Source: Streptomyces sp. MST-110588 (GTDB taxonomy: Bacteria > Actinomycetota > Actinomycetes > Streptomycetales > Streptomycetaceae). From it: a DNA stretch of 64,000 nucleotides. The notes below the pieces were generated by a model that was not told the DNA's origin, searched no databases, and was given only the letters and a program-made list of their open reading frames with translations. The stretch lies in the NCBI RefSeq assembly GCF_022695595.1, contig NZ_CP074380.1, positions 3,360,001 through 3,424,000 on the forward strand, written 5' to 3'. Of the stretch, positions 46,453 through 55,062 are shown one piece after another. The stretch's first letter is position 1; every line of letters begins with the position of its first letter. Made by a program: the position numbers and the translations under genes.

Positions 46453-47519
46453 CAGGCGTCCTCCTCACGGAGGTCCAGGCCGATGTCGAGGATCGGGGAG
46501 GAGTGGGTCAGCGCGCCCACGGCCAGGAAGTCGACGCCGGTCTCGGCGTACGTACGGGCCGTCCGCAGGGTGAGCCGCCCGGAGGACTCCAGAATGGCAC
46601 GCCCCGCGACCAGTTCGACGGCTTCCTTCGTCTCCTCGGGAGTGAAGTTGTCCAGCAGGATCAGATCGGCGCCCTCGTCGAGGATCGGGGGGATCTGGTC
46701 CAGGCGGTCGACCTCCACCTCGATCGGCACGCCCGGGAACTCCTCCCGTACGGCCCGGAACGCCTCGGCGATGCCACCCGCCGCCACGACGTGGTTGTCC
46801 TTGATGAGCGCGGCGTCCGACAGGGACATCCGGTGGTTGACGCCGCCGCCGCAGCGCACCGCGAACTTCTCCAGCGCGCGCAGGCCGGGCGTCGTCTTAC
46901 GGGTGTCGCGGACCTTGGCCTTGGTGCCTTCCAGCTCGTCCGCCCAGGCCCGGGTGGCGGTCGCGATGCCGGAGAGGCGGCACAGGATGTTCAGGGCGCT
47001 GCGCTCGCCGGTGAGCAGGTCGCGGGTGCGGGTGGTGACGCTGAGCAGCTTCTGGCCCGGCTCGACCCGGTCGCCGTCCTCGACGTGCCGCTCGACCTCG
47101 AACTCGTCGGTGCACACGATGGACAGCACCGCCTCGGCGACCCGCAGGCCCGCCACGGTGCCCGCCTCGCGCGCGGTGAAGTCACCGGTGGCCACGGCGT
47201 CTTCGGGCACGGTGGCGACGGTGGTGACGTCCACGCCCTGGTCGAGGTCCTCCTCGACCGCCATGTGGGCGATGTCCTCGACCTGTACGGGGTCCAGGCC
47301 GGCGGCGACCAGGAGGGCTGCGAGGTCGGGGTCCAGTCCGCAGGCCAGCGGGTCGAGTTCGTACGCCTCGCCGTCGGCGCCGTCCGGTCCGCCGCAGCCG
47401 CAGGCGTCGCCACAGCCGCCGCCGGTGCCGCCGGTGCCACCGGTGGAGAGGCCGCCGATCTGGAGGAGGGGCAGGTCATCGGGGGTGCCGGGGGTTTCGG
47501 GCGTGCCGGGGGTGTTCAC
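46452..47519 (-). CDS. nadC: Nicotinate-nucleotide diphosphorylase (carboxylating), quinolinate phosphoribosyltransferase
   Basis: Converts quinolinate and PRPP to nicotinate mononucleotide in de novo NAD synthesis. 355 aa; catalytic core from ~65 on (DVTTVATVPE, RDTRKTTPGLRALEKFAVRCGGGVNHR with the substrate-binding Arg/His/Lys, LSDAALIKDNHV). An extra ~60-residue N-terminus is Gly/Thr-rich with a Cys cluster C36-x3-C40-x-C42 (GGGCGDACGCGG), not part of the canonical enzyme (~285 aa). GTG 47519 overlaps the nadB stop by 4 nt (GTGA), which fixes this start and shows the extension is translated. Confidence 0.94.
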   Translation of the reverse strand: MNTPGTPETPGTPDDLPLLQIGGLSTGGTGGTGGGCGDACGCGGPDGADGEAYELDPLACGLDPDLAALLVAAGLDPVQVEDIAHMAVEEDLDQGVDVTTVATVPEDAVATGDFTAREAGTVAGLRVAEAVLSIVCTDEFEVERHVEDGDRVEPGQKLLSVTTRTRDLLTGERSALNILCRLSGIATATRAWADELEGTKAKVRDTRKTTPGLRALEKFAVRCGGGVNHRMSLSDAALIKDNHVVAAGGIAEAFRAVREEFPGVPIEVEVDRLDQIPPILDEGADLILLDNFTPEETKEAVELVAGRAILESSGRLTLRTARTYAETGVDFLAVGALTHSSPILDIGLDLREEDA

Positions 47520-49435
47520 GGGTTCGGCTCCGTCTCGGGGAAGGTGGCGGTGGCCGTCGTACGGACGGTCAGGGTGGTCGGGGTGATCGAGGTGCGGGCG
47601 GGACTGGTGGGGCGGGTGGGGCTGTAGTCGGTGTCCGTGTCGGTGCTCGGGGAAGCGGGTACGGCCGACGGCCCGTCGGAGCCCGGCGCGTCCATGGTGA
47701 TACGGAAGTGGCGGCGCCAGTTGGTGTCGTCACGCTCCGGGCGGTCCTCGCGCCAGTGGCAGCCACGGGTCTCCTCACGGCGGAGGGCGGCGGCGACCAG
47801 CACCCGGGCCACACACAGGAGGTTGGTGGCCTCCCACGCCTCGACGCCGGGTTCGGGCTGCTTGCCGTGTTCGCCCGTGAGGGCGTCGGCCGCCTGGTCG
47901 CGGAGCCGGTCGAGTTCGGCGGCGGCCCGGGCCAGGCTGTCCGCGCTGCGCAGCACGCCGGCGCCGGCAGTCATGATGCGCTGGATCGTGAGCCGCGTCT
48001 CGGGGGCGAGCAGCGGGAGGGCGGGGGCGGACTCGGCGGTGGGCCGCGCGTCACCGTGCCGCCCGTCGCCGCCCGCCCCGGCTTCCATACGGGTGCCGCT
48101 CCCCGTTTCCGCCACGATGCCCGCCGTTTCCGCCACGATGTCCGCCGCGATGCGCTCGGCGAACACCAGGCCCTCCAGGAGGGAGTTGGAGGCGAGCCTG
48201 TTGGCCCCGTGCACGCCGGTGCAGGCGACCTCGCCGCAGGCGTACAGACCGGGTACGGTCGTCCGCCCGCGCAGGTCCGTCCGTACGCCGCCGGAGGCGT
48301 AGTGGGCGGCCGGGGCGACCGGGATCGGCTCGGTGACCGGGTCGATGCCGTGCGCGCGGCAGGCGGCCAGGATCGTGGGGAAGCGGCTGCTCCACATCTC
48401 CGCGCCGAAGTGCCGGCCGTCCAGGTACATGTGCTCGACGCCCAGCTCGGAGGCGCGTCGCAAGATCGCCTTGGCGACGATGTCCCGCGGGGCCAGCTCG
48501 GCGAGTTCGTGCTGCCCCACCATGAAGCGGGTCCCGGAGGCGTCGACCAGATGGGCGCCCTCGCCGCGTACCGCCTCCGAGATCAGCGGCTGCTGTCCTT
48601 CGGCGTCCGGCCCCAGGTACAGGACCGTCGGGTGGAACTGGACGAACTCCAGGTCGGAGACCTCGGCTCCGGCCCGCAGCGCCAGAGCCACCCCGTCCCC
48701 GGTGGAGACGGGGGGGTTGGTGGTCGCGGAGAAGACCTGTCCCATGCCGCCGGTGGCCAGAACGACGGCGGGGACGTGTACGGCGCCGACACCGTCGTGC
48801 TGCCCCTCCCCCATGACGTGCAGGGTCACCCCCGCCGTACGGCCCTCGGCGTCCATGAGCAGGTCCAGGACCAGGGCGTTCTCGATCGTCCGCAGCCCTT
48901 GGGAGCGGACCGCGGCCACGAGCGCACGGGAGATCTCCGCGCCGGTCGCGTCACCGCCCGCGTGCGCTATGCGGCGGCGGTGGTGGCCGCCCTCACGGGT
49001 GAGGGCGATCTCGCCGGTCCCGGGTGAGGTGTCGAACCGCGCGCCGGTCTCGATGAGGCGGCGTACGGCGTCGGGTCCTTCGGTGACCAGGGTCCGTACG
49101 GCGTTCTCGTCGCACAGGCCGGCTCCGGCGACCAGAGTGTCGGCCAGGTGCTGTTCGGGGGTGTCGCCCTCTCCCAGGGCAGCCGCGATGCCGCCCTGCG
49201 CCCAGCGCGTGGAGCCGTCGTCCAGCCGGGCCTTGGTGACCACGACGGTCCGGCGGCCGGCCGCGGCGCAGCGCAGGGCGGCGGTCAGGCCGGCCACTCC
49301 GGAGCCCACGACGACGACATCGGCTTCGATGGCCCATCCGGGGGCGGGGGCCTGGAGGCGTATGCCGGTGGTGGGGGTGGTCCCGGTGGTGGAGGTGGTT
49401 CCGGTGGTGGAGGTGGTGGAGGTGGTTCCGGTCAT
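47516..49435 (-). CDS. nadB: L-aspartate oxidase
   Basis: FAD enzyme making iminoaspartate for quinolinate synthesis. 639 aa. FAD-binding [17 protein letters not shown] (~39-55), the substrate region [40 protein letters not shown] with the catalytic His/Arg cluster, [14 protein letters not shown], and [15 protein letters not shown] at the FAD end. The N-terminal 25 residues are a Thr/Gly/Ser repeat ([16 protein letters not shown]) from a short DNA repeat. A low-complexity tail of ~50 residues follows the last domain. ATG 49435 overlaps the panC stop (ATGA). Quinolinate synthase nadA is not in this window. Confidence 0.95.
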   Translation of the reverse strand: MTGTTSTTSTTGTTSTTGTTPTTGIRLQAPAPGWAIEADVVVVGSGVAGLTAALRCAAAGRRTVVVTKARLDDGSTRWAQGGIAAALGEGDTPEQHLADTLVAGAGLCDENAVRTLVTEGPDAVRRLIETGARFDTSPGTGEIALTREGGHHRRRIAHAGGDATGAEISRALVAAVRSQGLRTIENALVLDLLMDAEGRTAGVTLHVMGEGQHDGVGAVHVPAVVLATGGMGQVFSATTNPPVSTGDGVALALRAGAEVSDLEFVQFHPTVLYLGPDAEGQQPLISEAVRGEGAHLVDASGTRFMVGQHELAELAPRDIVAKAILRRASELGVEHMYLDGRHFGAEMWSSRFPTILAACRAHGIDPVTEPIPVAPAAHYASGGVRTDLRGRTTVPGLYACGEVACTGVHGANRLASNSLLEGLVFAERIAADIVAETAGIVAETGSGTRMEAGAGGDGRHGDARPTAESAPALPLLAPETRLTIQRIMTAGAGVLRSADSLARAAAELDRLRDQAADALTGEHGKQPEPGVEAWEATNLLCVARVLVAAALRREETRGCHWREDRPERDDTNWRRHFRITMDAPGSDGPSAVPASPSTDTDTDYSPTRPTSPARTSITPTTLTVRTTATATFPETEPNP

Positions 49436-50457
49436 CGGGACGCTCCGAAGGTTCCGAAGGTGAGGCGGACGTTGTCGATCAGACGGGTACCGCCGACCTT
49501 GGCGGCGACGGCGAGGACGGCCTCACCCTCGTAGGAGTCCGGTATTTCCCTGAAGTCCGTCGGGTCGACCAGCGCGAGGTAGTCCAGTTCCAGCGGCGGC
49601 GTCAGACGGGCGGCGTCCTCCAGGACCGTACGGGCGGCGACGCGCGCCACACTGGGCCCGTGCGGCGGGCTGACGGCGGCGTGCGCCACGGCGTGCGCGT
49701 CGGCCGCCGCCCGCTCCTCTCCCAGCGCCGCGAGCGCGGATGAACGGTCCTGCGCCGGCAGGGCGGTGGAGGCGGCGCGCTCGCGCAGCGCCTCCTCGGC
49801 CGCGAGCCGGTCACGCGCCGCGAACAGCGCCCGGGACAGCGCCAGGGCGGTACGGCGCTCCGCTGCGGACAGGTAGCGGTTACGGCTGGAGAGCGCCAGC
49901 CCGTCGTCCTCACGGACGGTGGGCACCCCGACGATCTCCACGTCGAAATTGAGGTCGGCCACCATGCGCGTGATGACGGCGAGCTGCTGTGCGTCCTTCT
50001 GCCCGAAGAAGGCGACATCGGGCCGCGAGAGGTGCAGGAGCTTGCCGACGACCGTCAGCACACCGTCGAAGTGACCGGGCCGGCTGGCGCCTTCCAGCAG
50101 GTCCCCCATAGGCCCCGCGGTGATACGGACCTGCGGCTGACCGCCCGGGTAGACCTCCTCCACCGAGGGGGCGAAGACGGCGTCCGCGCCCGCCTTCTCG
50201 GCCAGCCCAACATCGGCAGCCAAGGTACGGGGGTAGCGGTCGAGGTCCTCGCCGGCCCCGAACTGCAGGGGGTTGACGAAGACCGTCACGACGACCTGTC
50301 CTTCGGCGCCGACCCGCTCGCGGGCGGCCCGCACCAGCGTGGCGTGGCCTTCGTGCAGCGCGCCCATGGTCATCACGACGGCGCGCGGGCCCGTACGGCG
50401 GGGAAGGGCGCGCAGTTCGGCGGCCGTGTGCACCAGGTGTGTGCGCAGGGCGTTCAT
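49432..50457 (-). CDS. panC: Pantoate-beta-alanine ligase
   Basis: ATP-dependent condensation of pantoate with beta-alanine. 341 aa. HIGH motif region [16 protein letters not shown], pantoate-binding [18 protein letters not shown], and [25 protein letters not shown]. The KMSKS-equivalent is [10 protein letters not shown]. The ATG at 50457 agrees with the family; the frame open up to 50583 is noise. The upstream DUF2520 gene would stop at the overlapping ATGA if its single-base frameshift is corrected. A GAGGGG site precedes the ATG by ~8 nt. Confidence 0.95.
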   Translation of the reverse strand: MNALRTHLVHTAAELRALPRRTGPRAVVMTMGALHEGHATLVRAARERVGAEGQVVVTVFVNPLQFGAGEDLDRYPRTLAADVGLAEKAGADAVFAPSVEEVYPGGQPQVRITAGPMGDLLEGASRPGHFDGVLTVVGKLLHLSRPDVAFFGQKDAQQLAVITRMVADLNFDVEIVGVPTVREDDGLALSSRNRYLSAAERRTALALSRALFAARDRLAAEEALRERAASTALPAQDRSSALAALGEERAAADAHAVAHAAVSPPHGPSVARVAARTVLEDAARLTPPLELDYLALVDPTDFREIPDSYEGEAVLAVAAKVGGTRLIDNVRLTFGTFGASR

Positions 50458-51565
50458 CGGTCGTTCCCCTCTGGGGAGTCGGGGGCATCGGGGTTGGAGG
50501 GGCCCTCGGGGTGTCGGGAGTTTCGGGGGTGGTGGGAGTTTCGGAAGCGCCGGAAGCATCCGGCCGACCGAAATCACTTTCACCCTTCCGGGTGCGGGAC
50601 GAACTCTCGGCCGAACCGCCGACCGGACCGCCGGCCGTGCCGGGCCCGGTCATCCCGCTCCCCGGCACATTCGCGAGGACGTCGAGCAGATCCTCGGCCA
50701 GCTCCGGCTTCAGCAGCCCGTGGGCCAGCGCCCGGTCCGCCGTCGTACGCGCCATGGCCAGGTAGCCCTCGACGGACTGCGGCGCGTGTTTGCGCAGCTC
50801 CGCGACGTGCGCGGCGACCGTGCCCGCGTCACCGCGCGCGACCGGCCCCGTCAGCGCGCTGTCCCCGGAGCGCAGTGCGTTGTCCAGCGCGGCACCCAGG
50901 AGCGGTCCGAGCATCCGGTCGGGGGACCCCACTCCGGCGTCGCGCAGCAGTTCCATCGACTGGGCGACCAGTGTGACCAGGTGGTTCGCGCCCAGGGCGA
51001 GAGCTGCGTGGTAGAGCGGGCGGGCGTCCTCCTCGATCCACTCGGGTTCCCCGCCCATCTCGATCACCAGCGCCTCGGCCGCCATGCGCAGTTGCTCGGG
51101 CGCGGTGACGCCGAAGGAGCAGCCGGCGAGCCGCTGGACGTCCACGGCGGTGCCGGTGAAGGTCATCGCGGGATGCAGGGCGAGCGGCAGGGCACCGGCG
51201 CGGGTGGCCGGGTCAAGGACAGCCGCGCCGAATCGTCCGGACGTGTGAACGAGAAGCTGCCCGGGCCGCACGGCGCCGGTCTCCGCGAGCCCTCTCACCA
51301 GGCCGGGCAGGGCGTCGTCGGGCACCGTCAGCAGCACCAGTTCGGCGCGCGCCAGCACCTCGGCCGGAGGCACGATCGGCACGTCGGGCAGCAGCGCGGC
51401 AGCGCGCCGTACGGAGGCGTCGGAGACCCCGGACACGGCGACCGGCCGGTGTCCGGCGAGCTTGAGGGACGCGGCGAGGGCGGGGCCCACGCGACCCGCG
51501 CCGACGACCCCGACAGTCAGTCGTGCGGGGCGGTCCTGGGCCTCGATGGGTGGGGTTGCGTTCAC
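50454..51565 (-). CDS. Rossmann-fold DUF2520 oxidoreductase (COG5495), C-terminus frameshifted
   Basis: About 370 aa. N-terminal NAD(P)-binding [21 protein letters not shown] (~19-39), then [11 protein letters not shown] and [18 protein letters not shown]2520 helical domain (~150-300) with [19 protein letters not shown]. As sequenced the frame runs on for ~545 nt into panC in another frame, which is implausible. Adding one C to the run at 50508-50511 gives an ending ...SPEGNDR with TGA overlapping the panC ATG (ATGA), the expected coupling. Coordinates given assume this correction; the domains are unaffected. GTG start 51565. Context suggests pantothenate synthesis, possibly ketopantoate reduction. 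Confidence 0.78.
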
Positions 51566-51853
51566 GCGGCGGTGGCCTTCCGTTCCAGTCCGCGGGGGGT
51601 ACCGGACGATTCGTTCGCCATGCTACGCGAGTGTTTCGGACCGGCCCCGGAGTCCTGCGGGAGGGGACGAGGGCGATCTCCGACGGCGGTCACGAACCGT
51701 ACGCCCCACCCAACCGAAAGTTATCCACAGGCCTCGCGGGCGGGAGTCGCGATGAGTCATGATCGATGCAAGGCAGCCGCCGGGCGGATCACGCGGGCGG
51801 GCCGAGCGGTGAGCGCCGGGCGGGTGCGCGGCGTACGGGGAAGGAACGGGGAC
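51566..51853. other. Divergent region between the DUF2520 gene and aldolase gene
   Basis: 288 bp, including an ATG at 51752 (MSHDRCK...) that is an alternative aldolase start. TTATCCACA at 51721-51729 stands out in otherwise GC-rich DNA. No other motif recognised. Confidence 0.45.
51721..51729 (+). promoter_or_regulatory. Perfect DnaA box (TTATCCACA)
   Basis: Exact match to the general DnaA box consensus, single copy, upstream of the aldolase gene. Streptomyces oriC boxes prefer TTGTCCACA and come in clusters, so this is not an origin. It may titrate DnaA or be coincidental. Confidence 0.4.
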
Positions 51854-53161
51854 ATGGGCGCGAGCGAACGCGGTGAGCGGAACGGCCCGGGCGCGGGAAG
51901 CAGCCCGGGCACGGCAAATGATCCGGGCGCGGCAAATGACCCGGGCGCGGGAAGCGGTCCGCACGAGCAGAACGGCCCGAGTGACGAAGGGACCGGATCG
52001 GGCGACGAGGGAGCCGAGCGGACCGATGAGCGGGCGCGGCTGCTCGCGGCCTGGCGGGGCGCCGGCCGGACCCTCTCGGTGCCCCTGGGCGGCTACACCC
52101 TCCGCGACCGGCTGAACGCCCTGGCGGCCGGCGCTCCCGATGTGTACGACCTCGACGACTGGGCCGACATCTACGGCAATGAGCAGAGCGTCGTCGGCGC
52201 GCTGGAGCGGCGCACCGCCGAGCTGCTCGGCACGGAAGCCGCCGCATTCTTCCCCACCGGGACGATGGCGCAGCAGGTCGCCCTGCGCTGCTGGGCCGGC
52301 CGTACGGGTGACGCGACGGTCGCCGGTCACCCGCTCTCGCACTTGGAAGTGCACGAGGGCGACGCGTACGCCGTGCTCAGCGGACTGCGCATGGTGCATC
52401 CGACGAGCGAACCGCGGATGCCGACGGCCGAGGAGATACACGACCTGCCGGAGCCCTTCGGCACGCTGACGCTGGAACTGCCGCTGCGGGACGCCGGATT
52501 CGTACTCCCGCGCTGGGAGGAGCTGACGGCCACCGTCACAGCGGCCCGGGAGCGCGACGCGGTGGTCCACTTCGACGGCGCGCGCCTGTGGGAGTCGGTC
52601 ACGCACTTCGGCCGCACGCTCGAAGAGACCGCCGCGCTCGCGGACAGCGTGTACGTCTCCTACTACAAGGCCCTGGGCGCCGTATCCGGAGCCGCGCTGG
52701 CGGGGTCGGAGGACTTCGTGGCCGAGACGCGGGCCTGGCGGCACCGTTACGGCGGGCAGCTCTTCCAGCAGTGGCCGACGGCACTGTCGGCGCTCATAGG
52801 GCTTGACCAGGTGCTGCCGCGGCTGCCGGAGTACGTCGCGCACGCCGCGGTCGTGGCGGGGGCGCTGCGGGAGGCACTGGCCGAGGCCGGCACTCCCTGG
52901 TTCCAGGTGCATCCGGAGGTGCCGCACACCCATCAGTTCCAGGTATGGCTGCCGTATCCGGCCGAGGTGCTGGACGAGGCGGGGGTCCGTCAGGCCGAGA
53001 AGACCCGGACGGCCCTCTTCCGCAGATGGACGGAGCCGGGTCCGCCGGGCCTGGCGATGACGGAGGTCACGGTCACCGAACCGGCGCTCGACTGGACGCC
53101 CGCCGACGTCCGTTCGGCGCTCTCGGACTTCCTGGGCGAGGTGAAGCCGCTGACGCGCTGA
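51854..53161 (+). CDS. PLP-dependent beta-eliminating lyase / threonine aldolase-like protein
   Basis: 435 aa from ATG 51854 (AAGGA 8 nt upstream; ATG 51752 would add 34 residues). Fold-type I PLP enzyme: FFPTGTMAQQVALR early (cofactor phosphate loop), HPLSHLEVHEG, VHFDGARLWES (Asp that contacts the PLP ring nitrogen), YVSYYKALGAVSGAAL with the Schiff-base lysine in SYYKALG. Homologous to low-specificity threonine aldolases, although the substrate is not certain. The first ~75 residues are a Gly/Asn/Pro/Glu low-complexity segment (ANDPGA repeats) unlike family members. Confidence 0.86.
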   Translation: MGASERGERNGPGAGSSPGTANDPGAANDPGAGSGPHEQNGPSDEGTGSGDEGAERTDERARLLAAWRGAGRTLSVPLGGYTLRDRLNALAAGAPDVYDLDDWADIYGNEQSVVGALERRTAELLGTEAAAFFPTGTMAQQVALRCWAGRTGDATVAGHPLSHLEVHEGDAYAVLSGLRMVHPTSEPRMPTAEEIHDLPEPFGTLTLELPLRDAGFVLPRWEELTATVTAARERDAVVHFDGARLWESVTHFGRTLEETAALADSVYVSYYKALGAVSGAALAGSEDFVAETRAWRHRYGGQLFQQWPTALSALIGLDQVLPRLPEYVAHAAVVAGALREALAEAGTPWFQVHPEVPHTHQFQVWLPYPAEVLDEAGVRQAEKTRTALFRRWTEPGPPGLAMTEVTVTEPALDWTPADVRSALSDFLGEVKPLTR

Positions 53162-53163
53162 AA

Positions 53164-53296
53164 GCGAAGCGGACCGGACGCGCGAGCCAAGTCGCCGACA
53201 CGGAGGCACGTGCGACAACGGAGGCGTGGAGAGCGAAGCGGACCGGTCGCGAGCCAAGTCGCCGACACGGAGGCATGGGCGACAACGGAGGCGTGG
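53164..53296. repeat. Two copies of a ~66-bp direct repeat with GGAGG motifs
   Basis: Copy 1 begins at 53164 and copy 2 at ~53231. Each holds gcgaagcggaccgg, gagccaagtcgccgacacggaggca and gcgacaacggaggcgtgga. It directly follows the aldolase stop. Similarity ~90 percent. GGAGGC occurs twice per unit. Copies lie between convergent genes. Confidence 0.8.
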
Positions 53297-53348
53297 AGGG
53301 GAGGGGGTGGGGGGAGGGGAGGGGCCCCAGGAGGCGGAGGTGGTGGGT

Positions 53349-53594
53349 TCAGCGAGTGGGGACAGAGGGCTGGGCCTGATTGGCCGAGCGGGTGAGAACG
53401 GTGCGTACGGCGCGCAGGGCGCGGGCCGAGGGGCGGTCCGCGGGGGCGGTGACGACGGCCTGGAACCGGCGCCACGTACGGAACTCGCGGATGGCCCGGG
53501 CCTCGCCGGTACCGGGCGCGGGCGGTGCACTCTCGCCTCTGCGAGCGGTGCGGTAGGTGTCGAGCATGTGCTGCTGGGTTGCGTCCATGTCCAT
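53349..53594 (-). CDS. Small conserved hypothetical protein (MDATQQHML family)
   Basis: 81 aa. DATQQHMLDTYRTARRGE is followed by a Pro-rich turn and FRTWRRFQAVVTA, then an Arg/Ala helix. The start is ATG 53594 or 53588; the frame continues upstream to 53627 without support. Short but with conserved-looking ends and standard codon bias. No function known. It faces the DUF5937/ArsR gene across a 29-bp palindrome, so it may be that regulator's target. Confidence 0.6.
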   Translation of the reverse strand: MDMDATQQHMLDTYRTARRGESAPPAPGTGEARAIREFRTWRRFQAVVTAPADRPSARALRAVRTVLTRSANQAQPSVPTR

Positions 53595-53624
53595 CAGCTT
53601 GGGACGGCTCGTCGGCACCCGGCG

Positions 53625-53653
53625 CATCGTTTGACGAGACCCGTCAAACGATG
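53625..53653. promoter_or_regulatory. 29-bp palindromic operator candidate
   Basis: Perfect 12-bp arms CATCGTTTGACG (53625-53636) and CGTCAAACGATG (53642-53653) with a 5-bp spacer. Both arms contain TTGACG, a -35-like hexamer reading outward on each strand. Likely operator of the adjacent ArsR-type regulator and/or the small divergent gene. Confidence 0.75.
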
Positions 53654-53699
53654 TCTTCGCAGGTCACGGACCATGGAAGATGAGTACGGCCGCACGGCC

Positions 53700-53822
53700 C
53701 GAACCGCGTCGGCCCGGCCCGGGCCAACCCGGCCCGGCCCGGCACAGGTCGCGTCGGCCCGGCCCGGCACAGGTCGCGCCGGCTCGGCACGGCACAGGTC
53801 GCGCCGGCTCGGGCTTGGTCGT
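53700..53822. repeat. GC-rich repeat array (cggcccggcacaggtcgcg)
   Basis: About three imperfect ~30-bp units consisting of cggcccggcacaggtcgcg[c/t]cgg, upstream of the DUF5937 gene. Non-coding. Confidence 0.7.
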
Positions 53823-53895
53823 GTGCCGGGTGACTGCGGGGGCGTGCCACGGACGGGCGCTTCCGGGACGGATGGGATGGAGTGGGGGACGGGGC

Positions 53896-55014
53896 ATGAG
53901 TGTGTGGATCGATGTCGCGGGGCTGTCGCATGAGCGCATAGTTTTCAGCCCCTCTCCGCTGGCCGAACTCGTCAGCGCCCTGCACGCGCTCACCGAGCCC
54001 GGCCACCACCCCGGTCTGCACGGCTGGACCACCGCGACCACCGCCTCCCTCAAAGCGGATCTCGCCGACCGGCTGCACGAGGCGGACTTCCTGTGGGGGC
54101 CGACCTTCTCCGACATCTTCCTGCCGTTCGCCGCGCTCCCGGACGTCGCCGGGCAGCCCGGCGCGACGGTCACCGAGGACCTGGACATGCTCGACCGGCT
54201 CGACGACGAGACGTACGTCACCGCCGCCCTGGTGTTCTCCTGCGCCAGCCACTACGGCAAGGGCGGCCCCTCGCCACTGGTCGACGAGGGAGTCCGGCGG
54301 CTGGCACTGGAGCGCGCCGACGCACGCGGTCCACGCCAGGCCGCGTTCGCCCGGCGGCTGATCGCCGATCCGCCGACCATACGGACCTGGATACGCCGCC
54401 TGATCGAGGACTGTGAAGAGGCGTTCTTCGCGGACCTCTGGCAACGGCTGAGGGTCCAACTGGCGGCGGACGCCCGGCACAAAACGGAGATACTGCGGCG
54501 CAAGGGCCTGGCCGAAGCGCTGGCCGAGCTCTCCCCCGCCGTGTCCCTGGACGAGGAACGTTCACGCATCGTCGTCGACAAGCTGGTCCAGGGAAGCACC
54601 ACGGCGGTCGATCCGGCCGTCGGCGTCGGCCTGTCGCTGGTGCCGTCGTCCTACGGCTGGCCACATCTGATGGTGTTGTACGACCGTGGCTGGCGCCCGG
54701 TGATCCACTACCCCGTCGGAGCGCCCGAGCTGTCCAACCCCGCGTCCGTGACGCTGCTGGAGGACCGGCTGAACGCGCTGTCGCACCCGATGCGCATCCG
54801 GATATGCCGCAACCTGGCCCGTACGGCCTACACCACCGGAGAGTTGGCGATCGAGCACGGCATCACCGCGCCCGAGGTCTCCCGCCATCTGGCGATCCTC
54901 AAGAAGGCCGGGCTGATACAGACGCGGCGCCGCGGACGGTACGTGCTGCACCAACTGAACCTCCAGGTGGTGGCGCGCCTGGGCAGTGACTTCCTGGAGA
55001 GCGTGCTGCGCTGA
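53896..55014 (+). CDS. DUF5937 transcriptional regulator with C-terminal ArsR-type HTH
   Basis: 372 aa. The large N-terminal DUF5937 domain (~1-280; VWIDVAGLSHERIVFSPSPLAELVSALHAL) is probably a ligand sensor. The C-terminal winged helix (~285-350) has NALSHPMRIRICRNLARTAYTTGELAIEHGI, then EVSRHLAILKKAGLI and RRRGRYVLHQL, clearly ArsR-like. No metal-binding cysteines near the HTH, so not a metal sensor of the ArsR/SmtB type. ATG 53896; the upstream frame to 53680 is repeat DNA. The 29-bp palindrome upstream is the best candidate operator. Confidence 0.82.
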   Translation: MSVWIDVAGLSHERIVFSPSPLAELVSALHALTEPGHHPGLHGWTTATTASLKADLADRLHEADFLWGPTFSDIFLPFAALPDVAGQPGATVTEDLDMLDRLDDETYVTAALVFSCASHYGKGGPSPLVDEGVRRLALERADARGPRQAAFARRLIADPPTIRTWIRRLIEDCEEAFFADLWQRLRVQLAADARHKTEILRRKGLAEALAELSPAVSLDEERSRIVVDKLVQGSTTAVDPAVGVGLSLVPSSYGWPHLMVLYDRGWRPVIHYPVGAPELSNPASVTLLEDRLNALSHPMRIRICRNLARTAYTTGELAIEHGITAPEVSRHLAILKKAGLIQTRRRGRYVLHQLNLQVVARLGSDFLESVLR

Positions 55015-55062
55015 CGGCCACCGGCATGTGGCCGCCCGCCCGGCCGCCTGGAGAGGGCGGTC

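Larger units (their letters stand above)
53595..53895. other. Divergent intergenic region with palindrome and GC repeats
   Basis: 301 bp. 53625-53653 is a strong palindrome (separate entry). 53700-53822 holds about three copies of cggcccggcacaggtcgcg-type repeats. Apart from the -35-like TTGACG hexamers in the palindrome there is no clear promoter. Confidence 0.5.

Noticed and set aside
49910..50453. Extension of the DUF2520 frame deep into panC
   Set aside because: It overlaps a clearly conserved panC in another frame, its sequence is Arg/Gly/Pro noise, and one added base gives a clean ATGA junction with panC.
51721..51729. Replication origin
   Set aside because: Only one DnaA box, no AT-rich unwinding region, no dnaA/dnaN nearby.
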